A stretch of 64,000 nucleotides of DNA from Erysipelotrichales bacterium (GCA_009784525.1 WRBM01000001.1:1-64000), one strand, 5' to 3'. Counted from the stretch's first letter, positions 40,101 through 49,327 are shown. Notes: generated from the letters alone by a model not told the origin. Numbers and translations are program-made.

Positions 40101-43100
40101 ATGTCCTTAGCATGCGTTCTCTAATTCCTGAACTATTATAACCTGCATACTCATTAGTATATTCATAATCATAACTTCTGACCGCTCCACCGCCAAGGTT
40201 ATAACTAAATTTCTGTAAATTATTTAAGTTATCATATTCATACCCTAAAACATTGATCCCATTTACTTCCTTAATTAAATTTCCAGCATTATCATATGAG
40301 AAATATTTCTGTGCATTATTCGCATCAATTCTAATTACTTGATTCTTTTCATTATAGTGATATTCGGCTATAATAATATTTCCAAAAGTAATTCTTTTAA
40401 TTTGATTATTATCATTATAAGTAAAGCTAAAAGCCTCATTTGGGTTTTCGCCAAATGTTTGTCTTGTCATTACTCCTGAATTGATTCCACCAAATAACCT
40501 ATCATAAGAATAGGTCGCAAGTACAATATTATTTGCTAAAACACGAGTTACTTTACCACACTCATCATATTCAAATTGATAATGAACTCCATTTTCTGCA
40601 GTAATTGATTTTAGCGATAAGTCATCATTATAATCAAATTTATTTAACGCAATTTCATTTCCATCAGTTTGACTAATCATTGTAATATTTCCATGACTAT
40701 CATAAGTAAAATTACTTATTGCTTCATTAGCATTAGTTTCTCTGATTACTCTTCCTAAATTATCATAAGACATTAATGTCTGGTTACCAAATTCATCATT
40801 CTGCTTAATTAGTTGATTTCTATTATCATATTCTTGTTTTAACTTTATAATACCAATACTTGATTGTATTCTTGTACCAATCACATTATTGTTTCTATCA
40901 TAAGAGAAACGAACAATATTCCTATTATGATCATGGATATCACTTAATCTTCTATTTCCATCATAAATAAACTTTGTTATATTTCCCGCATTATCTGCTA
41001 TTCTAGTAACTTTATCCTCAACATCATATGATAATGTACTTCTTGTGTCAGCCGTTTGAGCTAGTGTTAAGACATTTCCTTTTTTATCATATTCATAATA
41101 TGAACCCACATTACTCTGAAATAACTGAACACCAGCTATTAGTAACGGGGCGTCACCGATGTAACTATATTCGATCATTATTTGATTATATTTCCTTGTT
41201 GGCATGACTTTATTAATTATCATCTGCCATTCTTTTGTTTGATCAGTTATATCAAAAGTAAAGTTTTCCCATGAATTTCCATGAAATCCAACTCTAATTT
41301 GAGCTAATCTTGCTTGATTGATATCTCCTCTTATCCAGCTAACCAAACTAATCTCTTCATTAGCATTTCCTGACACTAAAATCCTTTGGAGTATTGATTG
41401 TCTTGTTTGTGCTGCATTAAATTGAAAAGCTCTTCTTCCAAGTGCATTGTCTAATGGAGCTGAATTATGAATATTAACCGTTTGTCCAAAGTTAGACATT
41501 GAGAATAGCGATCTTTCCCATCCACGCGGAAAATTGTTAGTTGAATATTTAAAGAATCCATTATTTACTAAGTTAGTTTTTGAAGTTTCAGTAACTTTTG
41601 TCTGAAAGTTATCAAAGTAAACAAATCCGCTTAAAATCTGACTACAATCAATTTCAATTGTTACAACCATATCATCATTTGGTATGTTTATATTATTAAT
41701 TTCATACTTAGTCCAATGAAATCTTCCTGGCAGTGAATTGACGCTGGGATTATCTAAATTAGCATTATGTAAATTAACTCTAACAATAAAATCTTGCATA
41801 GCATGAACACGCCTAGAGAAAAATGATAGATTGTAGTTCCCTCTATTAAGTCTGATTATTTGTCTAATAATATTACTAGAACCTACACACTTTACTTTTA
41901 AAATCTGTCTACCTGAAAGTCCTCCAGTTGTAATATTAACCAAATTAGGATTATTTGCTTGCCAGGCAAAAAATCTTGGTTCATTATATAGTGAATCAAT
42001 ATCTAAATTATATGGATCAACTACATCAAAACTATGATTTAAAACCTCTGTCGATGAATGCTCTATTACAGTTGAATTTGAGTTTAACACCATACGACCT
42101 GTCCAATCATCTGTTGTTTGATAACTGGTTGCGATCGCATTTAAATTTTCATCTACTTTCTGAATGACTAATCCATAGCGATTATAATAATGGAAAATAG
42201 ACTTACCACTGAAGTCTTTGATTTGAATTGATGAATCATGATTTCTAAAAACAAATAACATCCACTCACCATCTCTTGATGGATTAAATGTCTGATTGCT
42301 TACTCTTGAAATTCTTCCAACCATATAAGTAAATGATGTTGCGATATTTTCTTTAAGACTTACTACTCTTATTATATTTGCACTACTATTATATAAATAC
42401 TCTGCGGTAAATAATGTTTTAAATGGCGATTCATTACCTGAATGATATCCATTTTCATCACCCCAAGTTAAAACATCAATTAGATTAATTCTTTGTAAGG
42501 TGTGAACTCCATCATAAATAAATAATAATCTTTTGTTTTCATTCATGAAGTTAACTATCTCAAGAAAGTTATTCTGATTATAAAGCAAATGTATTGTATG
42601 ACCATCTGCAATTATGGTTCGAATTCTATTATTTTCACTCAAAAAAGAAATGTTGACTCCATCACTTCTATTTATACTTCTCATTAAACCATTACTAAAC
42701 ATTTCCATCCGATTCTGCTCTTTATCAATTATTGTTAAAATGTTTCCATTAACTTCTATATATGAATGATCATTTAAGTTAACGTAAACATCATTATGAC
42801 TCGTTGTAATATTAAATTTCTCTTTAGCAGTTACACTCCAAACTTTCTGATACTGATTTACCGTCTGATCCGCACTTACAATTGTGATTCGATTATTCAT
42901 TATAGATACACCGTAATCAAAACTCATTCGCCATCCAAGTGGTAAGCTCTTTGTCTCAACAACATTAACTCTTGGTCTTCTATGTGTATTAAAAGCTCCT
43001 ATATTAATAGGTGCTCTTACGGAAGCAGTCGAAAACCCTTCAAAAAATTGAGTCACGCTACCTGTAAAGTTATTAACAAGACTTGTTCCTGCGAATCCGG

Positions 43101-43647
43101 TATCAAAATCACTTAAATCTTGATTGCTTGAAACCCCTGTATGACAAGCCTCCTCAATTGTAAGCATTGGATACGTGCCCCAATCATGAACAAAGAAAGA
43201 CGTTCTTAACCATGTACTTTGAGTTGCTTCTACACTGATTATTGTAGTTCTACTTCTTTGTCCCTGCCACAACAGAGCAACATCTGTTAAATCAAATTCC
43301 GCAAAATAAGGTACTTCATTAAGATTACCAGTACTTCTTCTTGTAATCCTATGTTCAGCGATAACTTCACTATTAACAATATTTGTATTATGATTTATAT
43401 TTCCTGTAATGTTATTTGTTACTCTTCTAATTCTAATTACTGTTCCATTTTGACCACGATCTACCAATAATCTCAGTTTCATACTAGCAATTAAATCAAG
43501 TTGGTCTAATGCTAAGTCATTTATTCTTATATACATAAATCGACCTGAGTTAATTTCAGGACTTGGTACGTTTATTCTTGTATCATTTGATACGAAGTTA
43601 ATCGTTTCTAAATTAAATCCCGCTAAATTAGTTGTTCTTTGTATCAT
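37108..43647 (-). CDS. RHS/YD-repeat polymorphic toxin
   Basis: DNRLRE-like N-terminus, many YD repeats, RHS core YYLKTRYYDPNMIRFVNADDLNYL...NLFVYCNNNPVMMVDENG, variable C-terminus FTRHGLNQVISRNGHGVSSRALLDTMRAP...GKNAVVVLNKKGKLVTAWAKNK. Confidence 0.95.
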   Translation of the reverse strand: MIQRTTNLAGFNLETINFVSNDTRINVPSPEINSGRFMYIRINDLALDQLDLIASMKLRLLVDRGQNGTVIRIRRVTNNITGNINHNTNIVNSEVIAEHRITRRSTGNLNEVPYFAEFDLTDVALLWQGQRSRTTIISVEATQSTWLRTSFFVHDWGTYPMLTIEEACHTGVSSNQDLSDFDTGFAGTSLVNNFTGSVTQFFEGFSTASVRAPINIGAFNTHRRPRVNVVETKSLPLGWRMSFDYGVSIMNNRITIVSADQTVNQYQKVWSVTAKEKFNITTSHNDVYVNLNDHSYIEVNGNILTIIDKEQNRMEMFSNGLMRSINRSDGVNISFLSENNRIRTIIADGHTIHLLYNQNNFLEIVNFMNENKRLLFIYDGVHTLQRINLIDVLTWGDENGYHSGNESPFKTLFTAEYLYNSSANIIRVVSLKENIATSFTYMVGRISRVSNQTFNPSRDGEWMLFVFRNHDSSIQIKDFSGKSIFHYYNRYGLVIQKVDENLNAIATSYQTTDDWTGRMVLNSNSTVIEHSSTEVLNHSFDVVDPYNLDIDSLYNEPRFFAWQANNPNLVNITTGGLSGRQILKVKCVGSSNIIRQIIRLNRGNYNLSFFSRRVHAMQDFIVRVNLHNANLDNPSVNSLPGRFHWTKYEINNINIPNDDMVVTIEIDCSQILSGFVYFDNFQTKVTETSKTNLVNNGFFKYSTNNFPRGWERSLFSMSNFGQTVNIHNSAPLDNALGRRAFQFNAAQTRQSILQRILVSGNANEEISLVSWIRGDINQARLAQIRVGFHGNSWENFTFDITDQTKEWQMIINKVMPTRKYNQIMIEYSYIGDAPLLIAGVQLFQSNVGSYYEYDKKGNVLTLAQTADTRSTLSYDVEDKVTRIADNAGNITKFIYDGNRRLSDIHDHNRNIVRFSYDRNNNVIGTRIQSSIGIIKLKQEYDNRNQLIKQNDEFGNQTLMSYDNLGRVIRETNANEAISNFTYDSHGNITMISQTDGNEIALNKFDYNDDLSLKSITAENGVHYQFEYDECGKVTRVLANNIVLATYSYDRLFGGINSGVMTRQTFGENPNEAFSFTYNDNNQIKRITFGNIIIAEYHYNEKNQVIRIDANNAQKYFSYDNAGNLIKEVNGINVLGYEYDNLNNLQKFSYNLGGGAVRSYDYEYTNEYAGYNSSGIRERMLRTFTDDDISTYDDSLLGVNGFKPNELLPKEIIFNNEIGADFNIIRNTISYSLNTVMSTRWNIDNQEAIRTWRVRFDNNKAIYGYFKFQNLTAEEQFLRLSNSSNLRVSIITRLVNNYYTFRVRWTPANGNSITSNEIRIRKTKNWYFIGLNIRGGNILLQVDNESVTLQATTINSRELNHMAIGRDGRGLLRTNIFMLGIGATIHNTQSFGAIAHQLTRTLELRKNMTPKSGVQFERNAIYNGFHTVSLNGTLTSKLGVNPIMHVDVEPGFSVDKLRLFEYDVVNQRHVYGSYDGSRSLAANRSSLAYKFDIREKGSLSIRFKPILAGGNQRVIFENRNENNIFGISLNPDNTLRLYTTFEREDLAGFICQNNVWHTVFLTWNQTTFTMRINNHELTVKDIMNYENMQTNVGASITNNGDSSNWLNGQLEMLTFTPYLPRTSFISAILNNNPYASVKTHVDVLGRATKEVINTGRREFISEFNYTVPTSGDSTTSLQVNHIKRSNGDEIQYEYDKLGNVTLMQNRNSYQRFEYDYLSRLIREEDSAGIETRYTYVGNGNIHTKKIFELGGSQPIESYLYQYDPIWPDRLVKIIDKVFDKETEINYDSAYAGNPSSIGNRVFQWRGRRLMGINNNIRYEYNEAGIRTMKFANGQITRYHFNGSDIIRETSSYIINYHYNERGLLVGFEFGNQNFFYVRDLLGIITDVINEQGEIQVSYRYDAWGKIVGRTVNNQNINNINRFVYKGYYLDSETDYYYLKTRYYDPNMIRFVNADDLNYLNKEKIGGLNLFVYCNNNPVMMVDENGTAPRWLRWTGVAVGSVLLASAIVVLTIGTAGLGTGLLAMTVLGAAKGTLIGAGVGTAIGALIGGALTDWSVDGILAGAMIGFGSGALIGAAIGGSLSYLAFTPNKITGFTRHGLNQVISRNGHGVSSRALLDTMRAPISITKRGLFRSTYKFLGKNAVVVLNKKGKLVTAWAKNKKSRRIGVGLLWLGLWFPERN

Positions 43648-43660
43648 AGTTTTCCCCTTT

Positions 43661-43707
43661 TATTTAAAAACAAAAGCCATTAGTACAAGATATATACCAA
43701 TAGCTTT
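43661..43707 (-). terminator. Intrinsic terminator/attenuator-like hairpin in the RHS leader
   Basis: AAAGCTATTGGTATATATCTTGTACTAATGGCTTTTGTTTTT between promoter and RHS start. Confidence 0.6.
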
Positions 43708-43795
43708 CATTAATGCATTTTTATTAGATCATCAATTTACCATTTGGTTCGTTAACGCAATAAACAATACTTCTTTAATTCTTATTTGTTTTTTT

Positions 43796-43839
43796 ATTAT
43801 ATCATAATTTAACATTTTTTGCATTTTTTTCGTTCGACA
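43796..43839 (-). promoter_or_regulatory. RHS promoter with one TGTCGAA box
   Basis: TATAAT 43796-43801; TGTCGAACGA at 43833-43839. Confidence 0.45.
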
Positions 43840-43849
43840 GTTAAAGTAA

Positions 43850-43885
43850 AAAGTCACTAGCTTAAACTAATGACTCTTATATTTT
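43850..43885 (-). terminator. Terminator of the trypsin-like gene
   Basis: AGTCATTAGTTTAAGCTAGTGACTTTTT; similar hairpin after the metalloprotease gene at about 305-333. Confidence 0.6.
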
Positions 43886-43892
43886 ATCGTAT

Positions 43893-46034
43893 TTAACTAA
43901 ACCATAACGATGGTGAAACCCTACCATTAACTTCAAACCAAATTGTAAATCCACTCCAATAATCACTTGGATTAGGAATCATAAAAGTTTGACCTTGAAG
44001 TAACTTAGATCTTAGAATATAAGTAAATGAATCTCCATCTCCTGACCCTTCATAGGAAATCCATACATTAACTGCAAAGGTATTATTATTTAGTATTGTT
44101 CTATTCCCTGTAAATACTGGTGCATTTGGAATAACTGGTGGTGGATTAATGCTATTACTCATGCTTATTCGCGATGACATCATTCCATTTATTTCAAACC
44201 ATACTTCAACATCCCCTCTATGAAAATACTCTTGCGGAATATTTAATGTGTTATTTGAAGGTAAGCTTCTATGTATTATTGTTGATTGCCAATCATTATC
44301 ACCTGACGCCTGATATCTAATCCATACATCTACAATCCAAGAGTTATTATTTCTTATTTGTCTACCACTCACTATAGTTGGAGTAATCACATTTATCGGA
44401 CTAACTATATCACAGATTTGGCAAACTCTTACATTTCCTATAATTATAAAATTGTGGATACAATTCAGACCATTAAATCTTACCTGCCTATTATGTGGAT
44501 TCCAATGTTGATGCCAACCTGCTGGAGTTGCTGACCTACCTCTAACATCAAAAATTGCATTACCAATATTAGAGAAAGCAAATGCTCCTATATTTAGCAC
44601 ATTGACAGGAATTTCTATGTTATCTCTCAAATAAGGATTGTTTGCAAAAGCACTGCTTCCAATAGTAGTTATTGTATTTGGGATATTAAGACTTGAAAAT
44701 CTTCGGTTAGCAAAAGCATTACTTCCAACTTCTGTAACTGTCCGACCATTTAATGTTGATGGAATAGTCATATTTGCTCTAGGATTAATATTCAAAGAGT
44801 CAATTCTAAGATTATTTCCCGCTAATGGCGTAGTGTTATACATATCATTTGTTATTGGGGTTACATTTAAATCATTCATGATATGAGACATACGACATGC
44901 ATATCCAAAACGCATCATTAAATTATCAATTGATGCAAAATGTAATCCTATTAAATATAAGGAATCTGCTCCAACAATATAAACTGGTCCTCCACTATCT
45001 CCATTCATACCAGGTTCTGAATACCTAAAGGTATTTCTGATAGTTGTTGTACCATTAAAAGCTAACTGCATTGTTACATTTGAATTATTAATACGATCAA
45101 AAGTAATTCCTGTCACTCGACCAACTCTCATTATAGGAGCCCCAGTTATAATTTGACTATCTCTTCCTATTCTCACATTAGTAAAGGTTTGATGTCCATG
45201 TCGAACATGCGGAGTATGTGACCACCCATCTTGATCAGTAAATGGAGTAAACGATGCATCAATAGACCCTCCCACTTGACCACGTTCTGCAATGCCTAAA
45301 ACAAGATTACTATGTACAAGTCCATGTCCTACTCTAGTAACATGATAATTTGTTAGAACTCCAACCCTACCAGTCATATTGCACATTACATTAGCACCGA
45401 CTGTTCCTCCGATGTGATCTCCTGCATAAACCGGTCGTGATTTCGGATTAATCACACCATCTTGGTCAACTATAAAATCTATTGCAGATTCACTATATAA
45501 ATTATTTGCTTGTAAAGTTCTAATAATTTGTTCTAAAAAGCTATAAGAATTTAAATAGACCAACACTTGATTAGTTTCTTCCGATATAGCAAGAGTAAAA
45601 ATACCATAATAATCCATTTTAGAAACTAATAATTCTTTAATGTTATTCAAATGATTATAAGAATAATTAAAAGAATTAATAATAATATCATTGCTTAATT
45701 GTCTAACCGGTGCTGTAAATGGCATTATATAATTATTTGAGATGCCAACATTTAAATTTCCTTCTTCATCAATCCAAATACCAGCGAACTCTTCATTATA
45801 TGACTCTTGTAAGCCACCTCTAGTTAATGGTGAATTCGTTTGAAATTTACTTAGAGTATGATCAATTAAATCCATACTCCTACTAATATTTTCTAAATAG
45901 ATTGCAGAGAAATTTTCATTTTTGGCAATTTCCATTTCATCTAAAGAACTTGAATATCCATAGATTGTACTCACAATTGATATTAAACCGAATACTATAA
46001 ATAATAGTATTGCTGATGATATTTTTTTCTTCAT
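43893..46034 (-). CDS. Secreted trypsin-like serine protease with LRR_5 and shared C-terminal beta domains
   Basis: N-terminal signal, GMNGDSGGPVY catalytic motif, VLTNYHVTR, LRR_5 repeats, C-terminus near-identical to the 880-aa protein. Confidence 0.8.
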   Translation of the reverse strand: MKKKISSAILLFIVFGLISIVSTIYGYSSSLDEMEIAKNENFSAIYLENISRSMDLIDHTLSKFQTNSPLTRGGLQESYNEEFAGIWIDEEGNLNVGISNNYIMPFTAPVRQLSNDIIINSFNYSYNHLNNIKELLVSKMDYYGIFTLAISEETNQVLVYLNSYSFLEQIIRTLQANNLYSESAIDFIVDQDGVINPKSRPVYAGDHIGGTVGANVMCNMTGRVGVLTNYHVTRVGHGLVHSNLVLGIAERGQVGGSIDASFTPFTDQDGWSHTPHVRHGHQTFTNVRIGRDSQIITGAPIMRVGRVTGITFDRINNSNVTMQLAFNGTTTIRNTFRYSEPGMNGDSGGPVYIVGADSLYLIGLHFASIDNLMMRFGYACRMSHIMNDLNVTPITNDMYNTTPLAGNNLRIDSLNINPRANMTIPSTLNGRTVTEVGSNAFANRRFSSLNIPNTITTIGSSAFANNPYLRDNIEIPVNVLNIGAFAFSNIGNAIFDVRGRSATPAGWHQHWNPHNRQVRFNGLNCIHNFIIIGNVRVCQICDIVSPINVITPTIVSGRQIRNNNSWIVDVWIRYQASGDNDWQSTIIHRSLPSNNTLNIPQEYFHRGDVEVWFEINGMMSSRISMSNSINPPPVIPNAPVFTGNRTILNNNTFAVNVWISYEGSGDGDSFTYILRSKLLQGQTFMIPNPSDYWSGFTIWFEVNGRVSPSLWFS

Positions 46035-46038
46035 TAAA

Positions 46039-46539
46039 TTATCCCCTTATTCTAATTGATATTGCTCTTGGAATTAATATAATACGTTCAGTAAAGTCTT
46101 CTCCCATATAAAAGTTAACTTCAATGCCTGCTCTAATTTGATTATGTTGAACAAAATTTCCATCCCAAAATTCATTCCACCTTTCAATTGAAAGCATTTG
46201 TGTGTTTCTTACTATCTCATTTGAGCCAATAATTAATTCATTTGACGGTCCATCTTCTTGCTGTGATAGTCCTACATCATGCATTCCTGGATAAAGAGCC
46301 ATAAAGAAGATATCACTTAATGAAGTTGATTCAATATTAATTGTTTTAATACGAATATCTTCTCCACTTAGATTCTCTAATATTGCTGTCATTTCAATGA
46401 TATCTTTCATATTTGCCCTAGTTTTATCTACAGATATTGTTAGTCTGAAATCCTCATTTCTAGTCTCGCTGGAACTAGGGGCACATGCAACTAATGCACC
46501 TAATAAAATTATTAAAATAAATATTCCAAGTTTTTTCAT
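46039..46539 (-). CDS. Secreted lipoprotein
   Basis: Lipobox ILLGALVACAPSSS. Confidence 0.75.
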   Translation of the reverse strand: MKKLGIFILIILLGALVACAPSSSETRNEDFRLTISVDKTRANMKDIIEMTAILENLSGEDIRIKTINIESTSLSDIFFMALYPGMHDVGLSQQEDGPSNELIIGSNEIVRNTQMLSIERWNEFWDGNFVQHNQIRAGIEVNFYMGEDFTERIILIPRAISIRIRG

Positions 46540-46613
46540 CTTTTCCCTCCTATTAGTAATCTCAATTTAATTAGAGTATACCATATATTATGAGAAAGTA
46601 CTTCTTTATTAAT

Positions 46614-46669
46614 ATTATAGCATGTTCCAAGAATCTTTTAAATTCCTAATCGGTCGACAATTTTCGACA
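46614..46669 (-). promoter_or_regulatory. Promoter with tandem TGTCGAA/TGTCGAC boxes
   Basis: TATAAT 46614-46619; boxes 46653-46659 and 46663-46669, 10-bp phased. Confidence 0.55.
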
Positions 46670-46732
46670 GTCAAAATTTTCAACTTCACCTTTAAACTAT
46701 ATTAACCAAAAAGATTTTATCAAGGCTGTTTT

Positions 46733-48376
46733 TTATGACTGCATCCCTTCATATTCTTGTTTATAACGGTTTAATACTGCATAGGCGATGATTAGTGCTA
46801 CTGCCCCATCAATCCTCTTAAACTTGCTGCCAAGTTTTGAGGGTTGGATGTTACCATTGATATCTACTTTTGCCTGTGTATTGGCTAAGTTCCATTTCAT
46901 TATTGGATGATTGTTATAATTAACAAGTTTGTTTTTAAGGTCTGCTTCGAGCTGCTTCATTGGCTCACTTAATGAATAGATTCCTTGCCTCACCTTTTCT
47001 AATGTAAAGCCCGCATCTTCCATCTCTTTAACCCAGTATAATGAGTTCCACGGATCATAACCAATCCATAATGGTCTGACTTGGTGGCCTCTAATCATTT
47101 CCACAAACCACTTGGTAACTAACGAGAAGTCGTTTTGCGAGCCTTGGGTCACTGTGATTAGTCCTTGAGCTACCCAAGTATCATAAGGAGCCGCATCTTC
47201 CTCTTTTCTTTTTTCAATGACTTCACTTGGCATGAAGTACTGCATTAAAACGTGTTTAATTCCGTTTTTAACGATGAGTAAGATTGCGACTGTCAGATCT
47301 GTCGTATTAGATAAATCAACGCCACCAATGGCGTAATTATCTTGAACCTCTTTTATCTTAAATTTAGCTGGATTATCTAAGTCTCTGAATTCTAACCAAG
47401 CACCTTGGTCTGTTTGCTTAACATTAAAGTCCTTACATAACATTGTCACTTTAATTGCGTGATCATTTTTAGATTTATTCATAATGTCTTCTAAATAGGA
47501 AATTAGTTTTACTGATCCTAATGATGGGTTACTTTTCTGCCAACTTCGTTGGTCTTGATAGATTTCTTCAATTGAATCTTGGGTGTATAACCATGGTAAT
47601 ACCCTCTCATCGGTAATTTCTCCCTTAATCAGTTTACGACAATAAATTAACTTCTGATCCAGGAAGCCTTGAGTAACTACTCCTTCAGTTGTAATAATAA
47701 AAATTAACGGTTCTAATTTGGTCGATTGACTTTGTTTAATCGCATCATATACTTTTGAATCGGTCATCTCATGAACCTCATCAATACAACCAACCTCAAT
47801 ATTAAAACCATCTTTGTTTCTACTTTGAGCTGAGAGTTTCTTAATCTTGTTTTTATTCTTTGGCGAATAAATGAAGAAAATATTTTTCTTAGAATACTTT
47901 TCATTCCTCAGGGTCTTCGACCCTTCACGCATATTGTTTATCTCTTCAAAAAGAATTGATGCCTGATCATTCGTGTTTGATGCACAAACAATGTCTGTTC
48001 CACCACTTGATAAAAAGAATTCAGCTAGGTCAATTCCTGCGATAAACGTCGTTTTACCGTTCTTTCTCGCAACTAGCAATACTACTTCATTAAATCTACG
48101 AAGGCCGCTTGTTGCGCATTTAAAGCCGTAAGCAGTCTGTAATAATGCTTTTTCCCATAACTCTAATAAGAATGGTTGACCATTGAATGGACTCTTTGTA
48201 TGCTTACAGAATGTTTCAATAAAATTGATTCGCATTAAACCAGGCTTTGGGTCAAATGTAAATTTAGGATTACTTAATTCAGCTATCAAAAAATCAAGTT
48301 GGCTTTTTAATTCTTTACCAACTATAATGTTTCCTTTTTCAATTTCTTGATAATACTCAATTAAATAATTCTCCAT
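46733..48376 (-). CDS. Phage terminase large subunit
   Basis: LLVARKNGKTTFIAGIDLAEFF (Walker A-like), GCIDEVHEM, GGVDLSNTTDLTVAI nuclease motif. Confidence 0.95.
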   Translation of the reverse strand: MENYLIEYYQEIEKGNIIVGKELKSQLDFLIAELSNPKFTFDPKPGLMRINFIETFCKHTKSPFNGQPFLLELWEKALLQTAYGFKCATSGLRRFNEVVLLVARKNGKTTFIAGIDLAEFFLSSGGTDIVCASNTNDQASILFEEINNMREGSKTLRNEKYSKKNIFFIYSPKNKNKIKKLSAQSRNKDGFNIEVGCIDEVHEMTDSKVYDAIKQSQSTKLEPLIFIITTEGVVTQGFLDQKLIYCRKLIKGEITDERVLPWLYTQDSIEEIYQDQRSWQKSNPSLGSVKLISYLEDIMNKSKNDHAIKVTMLCKDFNVKQTDQGAWLEFRDLDNPAKFKIKEVQDNYAIGGVDLSNTTDLTVAILLIVKNGIKHVLMQYFMPSEVIEKRKEEDAAPYDTWVAQGLITVTQGSQNDFSLVTKWFVEMIRGHQVRPLWIGYDPWNSLYWVKEMEDAGFTLEKVRQGIYSLSEPMKQLEADLKNKLVNYNNHPIMKWNLANTQAKVDINGNIQPSKLGSKFKRIDGAVALIIAYAVLNRYKQEYEGMQS

Positions 48377-48379
48377 TAA

Positions 48380-48721
48380 TTACCCCTTCATTTTATTTAA
48401 AAACATTTCTAACTCATCACCACCATCATCAGATACTTTTCCGATAATAGTGTTGATACTCTTCATAACACTTACTAAGGTTGTTAAACCCTTTGAATAT
48501 AGTTTTGAGGCTTCTGTTTGTTTTTGTCTTCCGTTTTTATTGATTTGAATTGAACCATGAATCTTAATCTGTTCCTGTAAGACATCAATTTCACAAAGCA
48601 AAAAAGAAGCTTGCTTAGCAAGTTCATCAACTAAGCACCTCTTAGAGGCTTCAAACTTCTCTATTCCCAGTTCAACTCTAAGCTTCTCATAAATTTCTGA
48701 TACATCTTTAATGTTACTCAA
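48380..48721 (-). CDS. Phage terminase small subunit (P27-like)
   Basis: Directly upstream of TerL, 113 aa. Confidence 0.7.
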   Translation of the reverse strand: MSNIKDVSEIYEKLRVELGIEKFEASKRCLVDELAKQASFLLCEIDVLQEQIKIHGSIQINKNGRQKQTEASKLYSKGLTTLVSVMKSINTIIGKVSDDGGDELEMFLNKMKG

Positions 48722-49131
48722 TCCTCATCTCTGTTTAACATTCCAACCGGAATCATCAGTACCTCACCAGGCAGCTCTTTGTCTGATAATTTCTCAAATA
48801 ATTTATTCTTTGGTAATCGTTTCATCTTTCCATTTGATTTGTATACCAGCACACTGCTCATAAATGTCGTGATGTAGACTTCAACGTTTCCACCCAGTGT
48901 TTCTTGTAGATCTTCTAGTTTGAAGAATTCTTTCTTTGGTCTGACTGTTTGGATTGTTTCATTAGCTTTGAATAACAGTGCATACTTTGGCGATTGGTAT
49001 CCTTGGTATAGTCTTACTGGCATTACGATTGTTTGATTACAAGCTTCGCAGCATACATCTCCTTTGAAGGGGTGAGGATTACAGTCGTATCCTACAATTT
49101 TTGTCTCACATATAGAGCATATTTTATTCAT
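48718..49131 (-). CDS. Zinc-ribbon + DUF3846-like protein
   Basis: CxxC-type N-terminus and ALLFKANETIQTVRPKKEFFKLEDLQETLGGNVEVY; ATGA overlap with TerS. Confidence 0.6.
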   Translation of the reverse strand: MNKICSICETKIVGYDCNPHPFKGDVCCEACNQTIVMPVRLYQGYQSPKYALLFKANETIQTVRPKKEFFKLEDLQETLGGNVEVYITTFMSSVLVYKSNGKMKRLPKNKLFEKLSDKELPGEVLMIPVGMLNRDED

Positions 49132-49172
49132 TATTTCTTCTCCTTTTTTGGCTTCTTTAAACCATTAACAAC

Positions 49173-49200
49173 ATTATACCGCTAAGAATTTATAAGTCTA
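49173..49200 (-). promoter_or_regulatory. P-family phage promoter P1
   Basis: TAGACT-TATAAATTCTTAGCGG-TATAAT. Confidence 0.75.
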
Positions 49201-49327
49201 CTAATACAAGACTTAAAGAGTTTAAAGCCAACTAATAACATATCTTATACACAACTAATTCTCAAACCAAAAAGAAGGAACTTAAGTTTTATCAAGTTCT
49301 TCTTTTATTTATCAGTTGCACCCTTTA

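Noticed and set aside
38000-41000. Tandem repeats in the RHS gene as a mobile or retro element
   Set aside because: They are YD repeats encoded in frame, expected for RHS proteins.
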